Source: Gavia stellata (Eukaryota; Chordata; Aves; Gaviiformes; Gaviidae). From it: a stretch of DNA of 64,000 bases. The notes under the pieces are model-generated. The model saw only the letters and a list, made by a program, of their open reading frames with translations, did no database searches and was not told where the DNA came from. A program made the translations under genes and the position numbers. Shown piece after piece: positions 27,501 through 37,047 of this stretch; the first letter of the stretch is position 1; the number at the start of each line of letters is the position of its first letter. The stretch lies in the NCBI RefSeq assembly GCF_030936135.1, contig NC_082606.1:4287255-4351254 (forward strand), read 5' to 3'.

Positions 27501-30500
27501 TTCCACATGTGATAAATACCGGATTAAAACAATCGGCAGCCCTTGTATATACCTTCCTATCTTTAATGTTGATAACATCATCATAGTAAAAATGCTGAAA
27601 AGAAGAAGATAATGAAATAATAATTCTGTGAAAGCTGTTTGGGTATCTGCACTGTTAGTTTGGCAAGAGTTCACTAATTATCCATGGCGTTTTTAGAACA
27701 GATAAAGGAAGTGAAGTGTGAGATGAAAAATGAAAAGTCCCAAAAACTGCTTTCCCTCTGCCTGTTCATCAAGTGTACAGTGGCCATTAAAAAGAAATCG
27801 AGAGTTCTGTTGTCCTGTCCTGGATCAGAAACACCAGTTGTAGTTATTTTAGTGCAGTTAGAATTGATTTTTAAGTATTTTTCTGATTGTAGAATTTACC
27901 ACAGAGAAAGACAGATTTATCTAATAACCACTCGGGTTAATTTAAAATTCAAACCGTAATCACGAACTGGGAAGGCACCCTCTTGCTTGCAGGGGGGTAG
28001 CCAATGGTTAAGTTTAGAATCGTCCAAATGTTTCAGTGATATTTTCCTCAAACCAGTGTCTGAATGTGTGCTTAATTGTCACGTATTTGGCTGTCTTTTA
28101 AAAATTCCTCCTGTCTTTAAGGGCATTAAGACATTTCTACCAGTATTTTGAAAGGTTTTCAGTGTCTTTTTGGCTGGTGAACTGAAAAAAATGCAAACTA
28201 TTACTTCGTTGATCTTGTTTTTAAACTGAACTGCATTATCAACTGAGTGTGTGCTCTGAAGGTATTGTTAAAAGTGCTTTGAAAACTTGTAAATCCCTGT
28301 AATTTATGTTCCTGTGGTCTCGACTGCTTCTTTCTGTCCTTCTGGTTTTAATTTGAATGCAGTCTCGTCTGGGTGTGTACCTGTAAAATTGTGTTTTTCC
28401 AAGTACAATTTACAGTCGTGACCCTAAGTTTTACAGTGTTCTAACCTTATAGGAGCTTCCTTCTATGCCGAAAAGCCAACTTTGGGTCAAACAGCTCTTT
28501 CATATTATAATTGTCTAATCAAGGTTACTTGGAACAGATCCGATTTGGGCATTTTTTAGTTTATCACAAAGACTTTATAAGAATATCAAGTAAATTGGAA
28601 AGGTTCCTTTGCAGGAGACCAGTAATAGCATTGCCTTATTTCTTCAGATGTACACAGTTGTAAACTTAGCCTGCTTCATGACAACAGTCCCATTTATCTA
28701 AACAATTCTCCTTTTAGAGTCAATGGCACAGATAGAAACTGAGATAAGAAATACAGATGGGAGGATCTTTCTGAGTCTCTGCTTACTGAAACTCCTTGCT
28801 GTGCAGCTTACAATCACCTTTTCTTTTTGGTGCCTGAGAATGCGTGGCAGACATCTACCATGAAAGAGCCCTCTCTAATTGCCAGAGAGCACTCTAGTAA
28901 AGGATGATCGAGCTTCGGGAGGGATTTTACAGGCCTGGTGATCTCTTTCTTGATTTTTTTTTCCCCCTCAAGACATGCTTACTGTGTTTAAATGGCAGGG
29001 GTTGGGCAGGTTTTTGTTTCACAGCTCTAACTTACAATAGTCCCTTTGCTATAATTCTTTGTCTTTTGAATGAAGGTATGACATGATCTGTTTTATTGTA
29101 ATCTTCAGATTAATGCACTTCTCATTTACTTACTGTCTTTTGGGGGGGTGCCGGGAAAAAAAGTTTCACAGCCTTACATTCTTTGTGTTCCTCTGCAATA
29201 AAAATAGTACTTGCACACTAAAACAGAAGTTATTTGGACTAAATGTTGCAAGCTTTATTTTTAGTGTTTACTCCTCAGCCATGCTCATTTTTTTAGCATG
29301 ACTTCAACACCCTTGGTGGTTAACAGGAAGAGAAGAACAGATAGATCACGTATTTTAATTTTGTTACGTTTGTATTTTCAGATCATTGTACAATCTGGCC
29401 GTCACCCCACGGTGCTGCAAAAACTATGCCAGTTGCCTTTCCAGTATTTCAGCGATCCTCGTTTAATCAAAGTGCTCTTCCCTTCGCTAATAGCTGCTTG
29501 TTACAATAACCCTCAGAACAAGATCATCCTGGAGCAGGAGATGAGTTGCGTTTTACTCGCCACGTTCATTCAGGTAGCTATTGCAGTAACGTAACAGCGG
29601 TGTGCAGGGTAACCGCAACAGTTTTTCTCGCCTTTGCTGTGTGTAGGGAAATCATTTGACTTAAGTAAAACAAGTAAACAGCATTGAAGTACTTTAAGAT
29701 TCTCTGTAGCTCTTTTCAAACCACAGATTATGCCTGTACTTGAGGCATCTTATAACAGGAAAAGGTTACCGAGTAGTTCAGGTTCTCACTATCACATGCA
29801 GAATCCCGTTTTCATTAAAGTTATTGGACGTGCTAGGAGGATTTGATGTAGATCCTGATCTTACAAGACAATTCTTAAAATACTTATTTTTTAAAAACTA
29901 CTGCACATGTAACATATCTGAAATCAGTATATTAATGTGTTTGCATACAAATGTACAGTTGTATACTGTGTACAGTAGATTTACAGAGAGAACTGAGCGG
30001 AAGTGTATATTTTTTATGCAGAAAATACGGAGAACATATGTTACTGGTCTAATCTTGCAATCTTTATTTTTGACAGTAAGCCACTGAGGTCATTACGAAT
30101 ACTGTTTTGAATAAGGATTTACAGCATTTTTGTTCCCTTTGTCTAAATTTCTATGCTGTGCTTTATGTATCGGATTTTATGCATGCCTCACATTTTTCCA
30201 TACATTTTATTGACTGTTTCCAATGAATAAATGTGGTTTTCGTAAACACTCTACTATTAAAAAATAAAATGCTTTTAGGAGTCTAGTAACTCTGTATCAC
30301 CACCTGAAAGTTACTGTTGTTGGTACAGAAATGTTAGTCAAACTCTTTTTCCTAATGCTTTACAGCTAGTCCAAGGGTAGGCTACACGGATTTGGGAGAG
30401 AAGGCACAAGAACTAAATATTTACTAGAAGTCTTAGCATAACATCAAAACTTCTGAGTGCAACTACTTTTTATCCTTTTAATACTAAAATAATTGCATAG

Positions 30501-33500
30501 CAGTCTAAAAAAAAAAAGGTTGGAACTTAGTATTAAAAGAATTTGCCATATAGTAATGAACTTCTGGTTAAATGCAAAGCTATAATTCATCTTTTACTTT
30601 TACTTTCTTTTAGTGAAACTACAGATTTCAGTGTAGAAGCTGCAGTGGCAAAAAATAATTCAAGCAATACGAGTAAATGCAGCAAGTTTAGTTTGTTTCT
30701 TTCAGCCAAAAAACATGAGAGTGGAGAAGAGTGTTCCCTATATGAACAATTAAGGTTATTTGCCTTGATTTCTGTGCTGTGAGAGAGAGAATGGTATTTA
30801 AGCCCCCAGCAGCTACAGCAAAGCATAAGTGTGTTTACAAGTGTCGTTATTAATTTGATTTTCGATTAGAGGTATATCTCAGATGCCAAGTCCACATACT
30901 ATTCTTGCAGTCTTGTAAAAAAGGTCTTATATTAAAATCTGGAAGATCCTTGTGTGCTGTAAAGTGTCACGTCTTTGCTGACTTCACTGGTAGTTTAGTA
31001 TTTTACCCATTTTAAAATCTAATCCCAAATGTTGCACATGCGCGCGCACACCGAGAACGGTTCTGAAAGGAACCAAGGAGTGCTCAGATACCCACGCACG
31101 CCGAAGAGACTTGCCTCCGTACTTCTGTTTCAACTCACTGCTGTTTGTCAAGCAAATCTCTCATTTGCTTCAGTGGAAGGTTTGGGAAAGACTGTAAAAC
31201 GGTTCCCCGTGACTAGAAAATGAGATTCTTCCTGTGCCAGGGAATGCAAAAAGAAGTCCCATTTACGTAAAAGTTTGGTGGTGTGTGCAAATATAACACT
31301 TAAATACAGTGTGTGAAATGCGTGCGGCATAAATCAAAGGAAAACGATTGCTGGATTTTACGACGACCCACGTTATGCCTCCCTACCAACAGATTTATTT
31401 CCATCATCTGCAGTTTGCATCACCCTTTTTATTTTGGTTACTTCTGTTTCTAGATGTGCTGATGTAATTAAAAAAGATTTAGGAGTATCCATGATTTGCA
31501 AAATTGTATCTCTTATGTCAAATACTACCATCTCTGCTCAGTGACTGCTCACTTGAACAAAAGATAGGATCCTAAGAGCCCTCTCCGTGCTAGGGCAGCT
31601 GACTTGCATAATCCTACGTTGTTCCAAGCGAAGTCGGTGTCCTTGCTGACTCCGGAGGATGCAGCATCCCGTCCGATAGCAGCAGGGATCGCACATCGCC
31701 TTGGGCACTTAGATTAATTGCACCTCAGCCGGTGACACAGCTGGCTGCAGCGTTGGCCAGAGTTAATCACCTCTGCGGAAGAACTTCACTTGCTCTCGGG
31801 AGATCAGGACCTCAGGCTCCCGGGTCACTGGGAAGCACAGCCGATGAAATTGGGATAATTCAAGAATTTTCTAAGACCGTCTTTGGAGTCAGGAACGTAA
31901 ATCTAAAACACTGTTTGTTTTAAAGAAACACAGCTATAGTAAATGTTCTCTTAAGTTAAAAGTGATGATACTAACTATTTCCTAAGAAGATACTAAAACC
32001 TTGTTTTTTCTGTGGTGTATTAAAAGTATTTTTTTTAAAAAAAAGGTATAAAGATGTAAAAATCCACTATATATTCTAGAATGTAAGTGCTGGCAGTATT
32101 CTGTTATGATATGTAGCAAACAAGTCAGAGTTTGTTAATTTATAGATTTTCATAAAGTATTAGTATTTTTGAGTGACTGTGAAGACTTAAAAACGTTGGT
32201 TTGATTCCTCAGATGTAAGACTTGAAAACCTGATGCTGGTTTTTTTTTCCCCTGTAGGATTTTGCACAGAGTTCAGGCCAAATGGATAATCACTTATCTC
32301 ATCAGAGGGGTATGTCTCCAATGAAATGTAACAGAGTAACATTTGGGTAACAAAACGTGTAGATGCTATATTTTACTGTGATTTAAATTTTTTTGAATCT
32401 GCATCACAATGAAAGAAAGAGAGTAAACTGCAAAATGATTTTACAGTTTGGGGAGAGGCTCTTTAGCTTACGTTCTGACTCAAACATACATGTCTTTCAG
32501 TCTGCTGCTCACCGTATCAGGAATTCAGACTGTTAATCTTTATTAAATGCTGTGTGGTATCGTGTCTTAAAATGTGATACTGTACATGCACATATTTAAT
32601 TAGCTGTCACAAAGGCTACCTTCCAAAGTTTCAGGTTGCAGAAACCACGCAGCCATGCCAATACACCCGGGGAGCCAAAAATCAGTAAAATACTGTCCTG
32701 TAATTACCCTGTAAAGTTTGTCAGTTTGCAGAAGAGTTGCGATTTTTTTTTTTATTTTTTCCCCCTCAGTTGTTGTAAATACTGTGTAAAATGCAGTTAA
32801 TATCTTTAGGCTAAACCTTTGAAAGATTCTCAGCTAAGATAGCTATTACTTGTTAAACACGCCTGAAATTCAAGTGCGTTGATGGGAATCTGGTCTTGAG
32901 TCGCCCGTATTTTGCATAAAGTGCGTCGCTGGGCCAGTCATTTCTCCCTAGTAATAGCAAGCAGAAATCCACCGCCATTTTGCTGAATGTTTGGCAGAAG
33001 ATGAGTTCTAGGTCTAAAACATAAGCTTTGTGTTTAATAATAAATGGTAAAATATAAAATTAACATAAGTTTATGGAGATTTTTACTGTCAACATTATAC
33101 CTCTTAGTCTGAAGCAGCCTCGTGCAGTGCCTGCAGCACAAACTTTCCAGGATTGTGTTTGCATGAGAATCTGCTCGAGAGACATCTAAAATCCAAGTGG
33201 AAAACTGCTTTTTATTTTGACTGTTCAAACTGGATGAACTTTTAAACAAAGATGACTATGTGGTGACATGTGAGTGTGATTTCTAAACATTCCCCAGTTG
33301 CAAAAAAGCTGACTTAATAGTAGTATAAGCAGGATTATTTTTATCCGTTCTATCACTTGAATGTGAAGGACGGCGTCCCCAGAAAGAAACGGGAACAATG
33401 ACGCTGCTCGGAATAAAACTTGAAAGCGCAAACTCCCTTCTTCAGTGCTGCGCCGCAACATGCTGCTCGCAGGGTCGGACCCCCCAAACCTGCGCATGCA

Positions 33501-34086
33501 CGTGTAGTCCCGTTCACGTCACCAGCTGTGCTCGTAGGAGTGAAAGCTGCGTTTGTAATCTTGCTGTGAGCTTTGGGGGAGTCGGGGAGCAAAACTCCTC
33601 CGCAGCCCGTTGTGGAAAAAGAAGCTGCTAAGCTGAGTGAGCGCCATCGAGGCTGCCCGAACTTGAACGAGACTGAATTGGTCCCCGGTGGCTTCGAGAA
33701 CGTGAAATGTGTATGGATGTATAATGTTGCCATGTGTAAAGCAGAGCGCCTGGTCCAAAAGCTTAAAAATCTAAGCCCTTGCTCATCAGAGCCCTCTGCC
33801 CGCATTTTTAAAGCCAAAGCTCAAGGGCCGGGGCTCCACGGAAGTGTCGCCTTGCCATTTGAGAAGTTTTGGGGAGGGGGAGTAAATGACTTGAAGTATC
33901 TCGAATTGGCTGCGCGTTCATTATTCTTGCTTTATTGCCGTCTTATCTGAAGAGGGAATAACTTGGCAATTTTATGTTCTGTCTTCAACAGAAAATTTTT
34001 TCAGTTCCCAAGATTACCTTGAGCTGTCCAACAGATTCCCCCGCCAGTCCTGGGAAGAAGCTCGACAGTTCTTCTTGAAAAAATAA
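9321..34086 (+). CDS. SCAPER: SCAPER, 3' portion: last five coding exons
   Basis: Joined coding exons 9321-9558, 12616-12765, 29382-29573, 32258-32309 and 33992-34086 encode about 241 C-terminal residues ending in a stop; the 5' part of the gene lies left of the window. All junctions are GT-AG and the phases agree across every boundary. The peptide resembles the C-terminus of S-phase cyclin A-associated protein in the ER: segments such as LVGVLHMLYCVLFHGT, LCQLPFQYFSDPRLIKVLFP and WEEARQFFLKK are what I recognise from the vertebrate family. The protein is known as an ER-linked cyclin A/CDK2 binder. More recently it was described as a ribosome-recruited factor that links TTC5 to CCR4-NOT in tubulin mRNA autoregulation; human loss causes retinal disease with intellectual disability. 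The segment seen is helix-rich with no catalytic motif. The gene is convergent with ISL2 and the two stop codons are 2.8 kb apart. Identification is firm; equivalence of exon numbers to other species was not checked. Confidence 0.93.
9559..12615 (+). other. SCAPER: SCAPER intron, 3.1 kb
   Basis: AT-rich sequence between two confirmed exons. I see no gene, no clear retroposon and no long open frame; only a G7 run near 10765 and a T/A-rich polypyrimidine region before the acceptor. Confidence 0.8.
12616..12765 (+). CDS. SCAPER: SCAPER coding exon (fourth from last)
   Basis: 150-bp exon of exactly 50 codons, phase 0 at both ends, after a tttttttcag acceptor and before gtaagg. It starts SIVGAEGLSLAFRHI, contains SSLLWYCSQHTCE and ends FTVNNADNQ. 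The open frame continues past the donor to 12912, but that extension is intronic. Confidence 0.93.
13786..13801. repeat. 16-bp perfect palindrome
   Basis: CTGACAATATTGTCAG is its own reverse complement. It is followed by another AT-rich self-complementary stretch, attatatatttatataat, at about 13806-13823. No function can be assigned. Confidence 0.9.
16405..16650. promoter_or_regulatory. Candidate enhancer: TAAT-dense AT-rich block in SCAPER intron
   Basis: Within about 250 bp there are repeated homeodomain-core motifs (CTAATTAAAA, GTTAATTAAAA, TTTAATTATTATAATG, GTAATTAAATTAA), a POU octamer-like ATTTGCAT at 16585-16592 and a MEIS-type TGACAG at 16640-16645. This mixture is typical of conserved developmental enhancers. 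Conservation could not be tested, and AT-rich sequence alone gives many TAAT hits. Confidence 0.4.
21268..21309. repeat. Perfect inverted repeat, 19-bp arms, 4-base loop
   Basis: The left arm ttttgttatgtacacacag (21268-21286) is exactly complementary to ctgtgtgtacataacaaaa (21291-21309), with loop agca. Pairing stops at the next base on each side. It lies in the 16.6-kb SCAPER intron. It is too short for a normal pre-miRNA and carries no recognisable transposon ends. Confidence 0.95.
23847..23867. repeat. G21 homopolymer
   Basis: Uninterrupted run of 21 G on the plus strand, preceded by attattatt, inside the SCAPER intron. The length is likely polymorphic or affected by sequencing and assembly error. 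Confidence 0.9.
25155..25176. repeat. TA/CA compound microsatellite
   Basis: A short TA-repeat passes directly into a CA-repeat (tatatatacacacacag) in the SCAPER intron. It is ordinary simple sequence. Confidence 0.85.
29382..29573 (+). CDS. SCAPER: SCAPER coding exon (third from last)
   Basis: 192-bp exon of 64 codons, phase 0 at both ends, after tgtattttcag and before gtagct. It begins IIVQSGRHPTVLQKL and ends SCVLLATFIQ. It follows a 16.6-kb intron, the longest in the window. Confidence 0.93.
29574..32257 (+). other. SCAPER: SCAPER intron, 2.7 kb
   Basis: AT-rich intron between confirmed exons. Open frames of up to 115 codons near 29740-30087 show no similarity I recognise. A patch at about 31560-31880 is richer in CpG than its surroundings. 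Confidence 0.75.
32258..32309 (+). CDS. SCAPER: SCAPER coding exon (penultimate, 52 bp)
   Basis: Short exon after ttttccccctgtag and before gtatgt: 17 codons (DFAQSSGQMDNHLSHQR) plus one base. The DFAQS start and the split last codon join in frame to the final exon. It is too short to show as a meaningful open frame on its own and was placed by splice sites, phase and similarity to the SCAPER C-terminus. Confidence 0.85.
32310..33991 (+). other. SCAPER: SCAPER last intron, 1.7 kb
   Basis: The left half is AT-rich. The interval at about 33360-33950 is markedly more GC-rich, is open in frames on both strands and contains TGCGCATGCA, close to an NRF1 site, near 33492. A YY1-like CCGCCATTTT occurs near 32971. 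No coding gene is recognised. Confidence 0.7.
33992..34086 (+). CDS. SCAPER: SCAPER terminal coding exon and stop
   Basis: Begins after gtcttcaacag with aa, completing the split codon, then runs N-F-F-S-S-Q-D-Y-L-E-L to a TAA at 34084-34086. A second AG at 34003-34004 would put the conserved QDYLEL segment out of frame, so the first AG is chosen. The protein ends ...FFLKK; mammalian SCAPER, as I remember it, carries a few more lysine- and glutamate-rich residues. Confidence 0.9.
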
Positions 34087-34430
34087 CTTGTATTTGGTTT
34101 TAAAATCCCTAACGTCATCATGCTGACCAGTTCCTGCTGACTGACTACCTTCTTTAAAAGGCTGTTCCGAAAAGTTTTTGATAACTCTAAATACTTACGT
34201 TGTAGATATATAATTTGCACTATTTATATCACAAGTACTGTAGGTACTTTCAAGTTCTGTTTTGTAATTTTGATAATTTGAGTTTATTTCCTTCACATAT
34301 CCTGTGTCATGATTTGGGTGTTTTCTACCCTGTGATGTGGTGGTACTGGCACTGCAGAACTGCTGAAAGAAGATTCCAAATAGAGAAAGTATGTTCTATA
34401 TATCTTGTAATAAAATAACTTATTCTGGCT
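34087..34430 (+). other. SCAPER: SCAPER 3' UTR (approximate)
   Basis: AT-rich non-coding sequence from the SCAPER stop to just after the first canonical polyadenylation hexamer at 34409. The downstream end is set only by that signal and may be longer; an A-run at about 34507-34520 follows. Confidence 0.6.
34409..34414 (+). terminator. SCAPER: Polyadenylation signal AATAAA for SCAPER
   Basis: First AATAAA after the SCAPER stop, 323 bp downstream, in the context gtaataaaataac. No other canonical signal occurs before the CpG island at about 34740. Confidence 0.6.
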
Positions 34431-34739
34431 GTAGTGTGACTGCTGCGTTACAAGCGTTGCTGGCTTTGAATGACCGTAAGCAACACCAGGCTCGGAGAGA
34501 AGGGAAAAAAAAAAAAAATAATACTCCTGGCCTGTCTTTCCAGTTAATCAGAAGTCTGAAGAATTTGTCAGATGGGGCTCTGGGGAAAGTTCGTTTGTAA
34601 TTTTTTGGTGATTCGGGGTAAGTCGTGTCGTACGGGTTTTTTAAACCGCGCGCATTTTTACCCTTTCGGTAAGACTTTAATAACGCCTGTTGAAACCTCG
34701 TCATGTTCTCTTAACGGTGAAGGTTCCGCGAAGCGAAAT

Positions 34740-36180
34740 TAAAACGTGAAAACGGCGGCGTGTCTCAGCCGGGTTTGTTCGCCGCGCCTCCCCCCGCGGG
34801 CCCGCCGCCGCCGGCGGCAGCTGCTGGGCACGGCCCGCGCGCGGGCGCGGCTCTGAGGGGGCGCGGGACGCCCCGGGCCCTGCGCGGCGGCGAAGGGGAC
34901 GGGGCTCCCTCAGGGAAGGCGCCGGCGGGGCCGCGCCCATCCCGGGCCGCGGGGGGCTCTCGGCCGCGGGGACCGGGGCCGTGCCTTCCTCGCGGCCCCC
35001 GGCCAGGCCCCCGCGGCCCGGCCCGGCCCGCACCTGAGCGGGCGGCGGCGATCCCGACCCGCCCGGCGAGGCCGCCGCGCTGCCCGAGGGGGGAGCGGGG
35101 GCTCCGCGGGGACTCGCGTCGCCCGGCCGCCTCCGCTGAGGCGATTTTACGGCCCGGGCGGCCCCGCTCCAGGTGGCGAACACGGCTTGCCTCAGTCTAG
35201 GCCCGGGAGAGCGCGGGGAGCTGAAACCCGACCCGGCCGGAGCCAGGTAACTGCGGGGGCCCCGCGGCGGGGGCGGGGGACTCCCCTCCCACCTGTCCCC
35301 GGGCCGGGGGATGAGGGGGGGACCGACCGCCCGCCCCGGTGGCGGCAGCGGAACCCTCGGCTGAGGCGGCCCCTTCGCCTCTGCCGCCCGGGCCGCTTCA
35401 GTGCTCCGTGCGCCCCGACGGCGGCTGCGGGGGCGACGGCGCGGGCCCGCTCGTCCGGGGGGACCCGCTCCCCGCACACCCGCCTCCTCAGCCCCTTTGG
35501 GGTGGCGGAGCCGTCCCCACCCCGGCGCCGCGCCGCCCCTCCCCGTGCAGCCCGGAGGGCTCGGGTAGGGCCCAGCTCGCCCCCTCCCCCGCTTCCCGAG
35601 GGCGCGGGCCCGACTGCCGGGGCCGGCGGGGGGCGGCTCGCCGTGGTTTAAGGCTGCCCGGGCCTGCGATCCCGCCGGGAGCCGGCCCTGAGCTCGTTCC
35701 CGCCCGAGTAACGGGGCGGGAGCGGGAGCCGGGGCCCACCAGGCCGGTCGGCCCCCGCCGCGCTCCCAGGTGATGCCGAAGGCAGATAAGGGGCCGCCGC
35801 GGGCGTCTGGGCGGGGGGATGAACACCCGCGAGGGGACGGCTCGCCTCGCCGCCGCCGGCCCGGGGGAGGCCCCGCCGCGCCCCGGGAGGAGGCGAGGCG
35901 GCCCCGCACCGCGGCAGGTGCGGGCCCGACCCGGCCGGGCCCGGGGGCTGCTCCGAAAGGGAAACCTGCGCTCCACCTCCCCGGCTATAAATAAGCGACC
36001 CCGGTCGGGAAAGCCGATTAGCGCCGTGCGGGGAGGCCGTGCCGACAAAGCCGGGGGCTGCGCCCGTCCCGTCCCGACCCGCACCTCGACCCGCACCCCG
36101 ACCCGCTCCGCGCCGCGACCTGACCGGACGGACAGCGCGGCTTCGCGCACCGGGGCCGCCGCCGCCGCCCTCCCGCCCCT
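34740..36180. promoter_or_regulatory. CpG island between SCAPER and ISL2 3' ends, with TATA box
   Basis: About 1.4 kb of extremely GC- and CpG-rich sequence with sharp edges against AT-rich flanks on both sides. It contains no recognisable coding domain; long open frames on both strands are proline-, arginine-, glycine- and alanine-rich artefacts of base composition. A TATAAATA lies at 35986-35993 near the right end and a GATA motif (agataagg) at about 35784. It could be a promoter for an unannotated transcript, such as an antisense RNA running into ISL2, or a Polycomb-type island linked to ISL2. Neither can be decided from sequence. Confidence 0.6.
35986..35993 (+). promoter_or_regulatory. 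TATA box (TATAAATA) in an orphan CpG island
   Basis: Consensus TATAAATA flanked by GC-rich sequence (ccggctataaataagcgacc). If used on the plus strand it would start a transcript near 36015-36025, antisense to ISL2. The reverse complement is a weaker TATA-like sequence. Confidence 0.4.
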
Positions 36181-36204
36181 TTTTTCGTTTCAATCCTTTC
36201 CTTT

Positions 36205-36930
36205 TCTTTTTTTCTCTTTTTTTATTAAGTCCAAAATATTTAATCCCACTATTCAACCGCTGACTCTGACAATAAATAGCAATAACTTACTTTTGTTCGT
36301 TAAAGGCTCAAACAATCCGTCCTCCGTCCATTGATAACTTAGCATTATTAGTACTGGTTTTCCCGGTAAAAAGTCTCGTTTCCGTGTCCCGTTTTTCCAG
36401 AGATCGGGCGGGGCCGGGCGCCGCGGCCCGGGAGAGGCATCGGCGTGAGATGAGGCTGGACGGCGCGGCTCCGCGGAAGGAGGGCCAGGCCGGCTCCGCG
36501 GCCGCGGAAAGGCGCGCGCGCCGGGGGAGACTCTCCCCCTTTTGTGTTTCGTTTCTTTTTCTTTTCCCTTCCAAAAAGGGAAGAAAAGCCGTCCCCGGCG
36601 CAAGCGGCGGGCGAGGCAGCCTGTCACCATGCCGGGCTCCAGCGGGGAAATCCGTGTTTCTTTGGGAAAAAGAAACATCGAAATCCGCAGGGAAAAAACC
36701 CAAACCAACGAAATAACCAGGGCGGGGGCTCTCTCTCCGGTCTGGTGAAGGCAGCGAGGATCCCGGTGCTTTTTTGGCCGTCAGTAACATATTTTTTGTT
36801 TGTTTTTAAATAAGAATAATTAAAAAACAAAGGCGTTTGTCCGGCGCTCTGGGAGCGGCCCGGGGCCGGGTGTCTCATGCAGGGAGCGCAGGCATGCGGA
36901 AGTCCCGCGGCGGCGGGCGGCCGGGCCGCC
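36205..36930 (-). other. ISL2: ISL2 3' UTR (approximate)
   Basis: GC-rich and then mixed sequence from the ISL2 stop codon to the candidate polyA signal at 36221. It contains AT-rich patches near 36780-36830 and 36260-36300. Open frames here are compositional shadows. Confidence 0.5.
36221..36226 (-). terminator. ISL2: Candidate polyadenylation signal for ISL2
   Basis: TTTATT on the plus strand reads AATAAA on the minus strand, about 700 bp beyond the ISL2 stop. It is the first canonical hexamer I see downstream of ISL2. It gives a 3' UTR spanning roughly 36205-36930. Confidence 0.5.
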
Positions 36931-37047
36931 TCACGTCTCGGCCGGGCTGGGCACCATGCTGTTGGGGGTGTCGGGGAGCTGGGAGGACAGCGAGGTCACG
37001 TCGCTGCCGGAGGAGGTGCCCAAGGAGCCGGACTCGGAGAAGGAGAC
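36931..37047 (-). CDS. ISL2: ISL2 exon 6: C-terminus and stop
   Basis: 117 bp between ccccccag and TGA. Encodes [20 protein letters not shown] through PSPAET, almost the expected Islet-2 tail. Confidence 0.95.
   Translation of the reverse strand, partial: VSFSESGSLGTSSGSDVTSLSSQLPDTPNSMVPSPAET

Larger units (their letters stand above)
12766..29381 (+). other. SCAPER: SCAPER giant intron, 16.6 kb
   Basis: The largest intron in the window. It holds a 16-bp palindrome at 13786, a TAAT-dense AT-rich block at about 16405-16650, TA-rich simple sequence at about 17728-17775, a perfect 19-bp-arm hairpin at 21268, a G21 run at 23847, a TA/CA microsatellite at 25155 and CpG-bearing patches near 14040-14280 and 19100-19420. 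No exon or identifiable retroposon was found. Its size and many AT-rich blocks suit an intron hosting long-range enhancers, which is inference. Confidence 0.75.

Noticed and set aside
34003-34004. Alternative acceptor AG for the last SCAPER exon
   Set aside because: It shifts the frame and destroys the conserved QDYLEL...WEEARQFF segment.
34701-35909. Minus-strand 402-codon open frame in the CpG island, and other long frames overlapping it
   Set aside because: Several frames on both strands are open at once and give low-complexity Pro/Arg/Gly/Ala translations, as expected from base composition alone.
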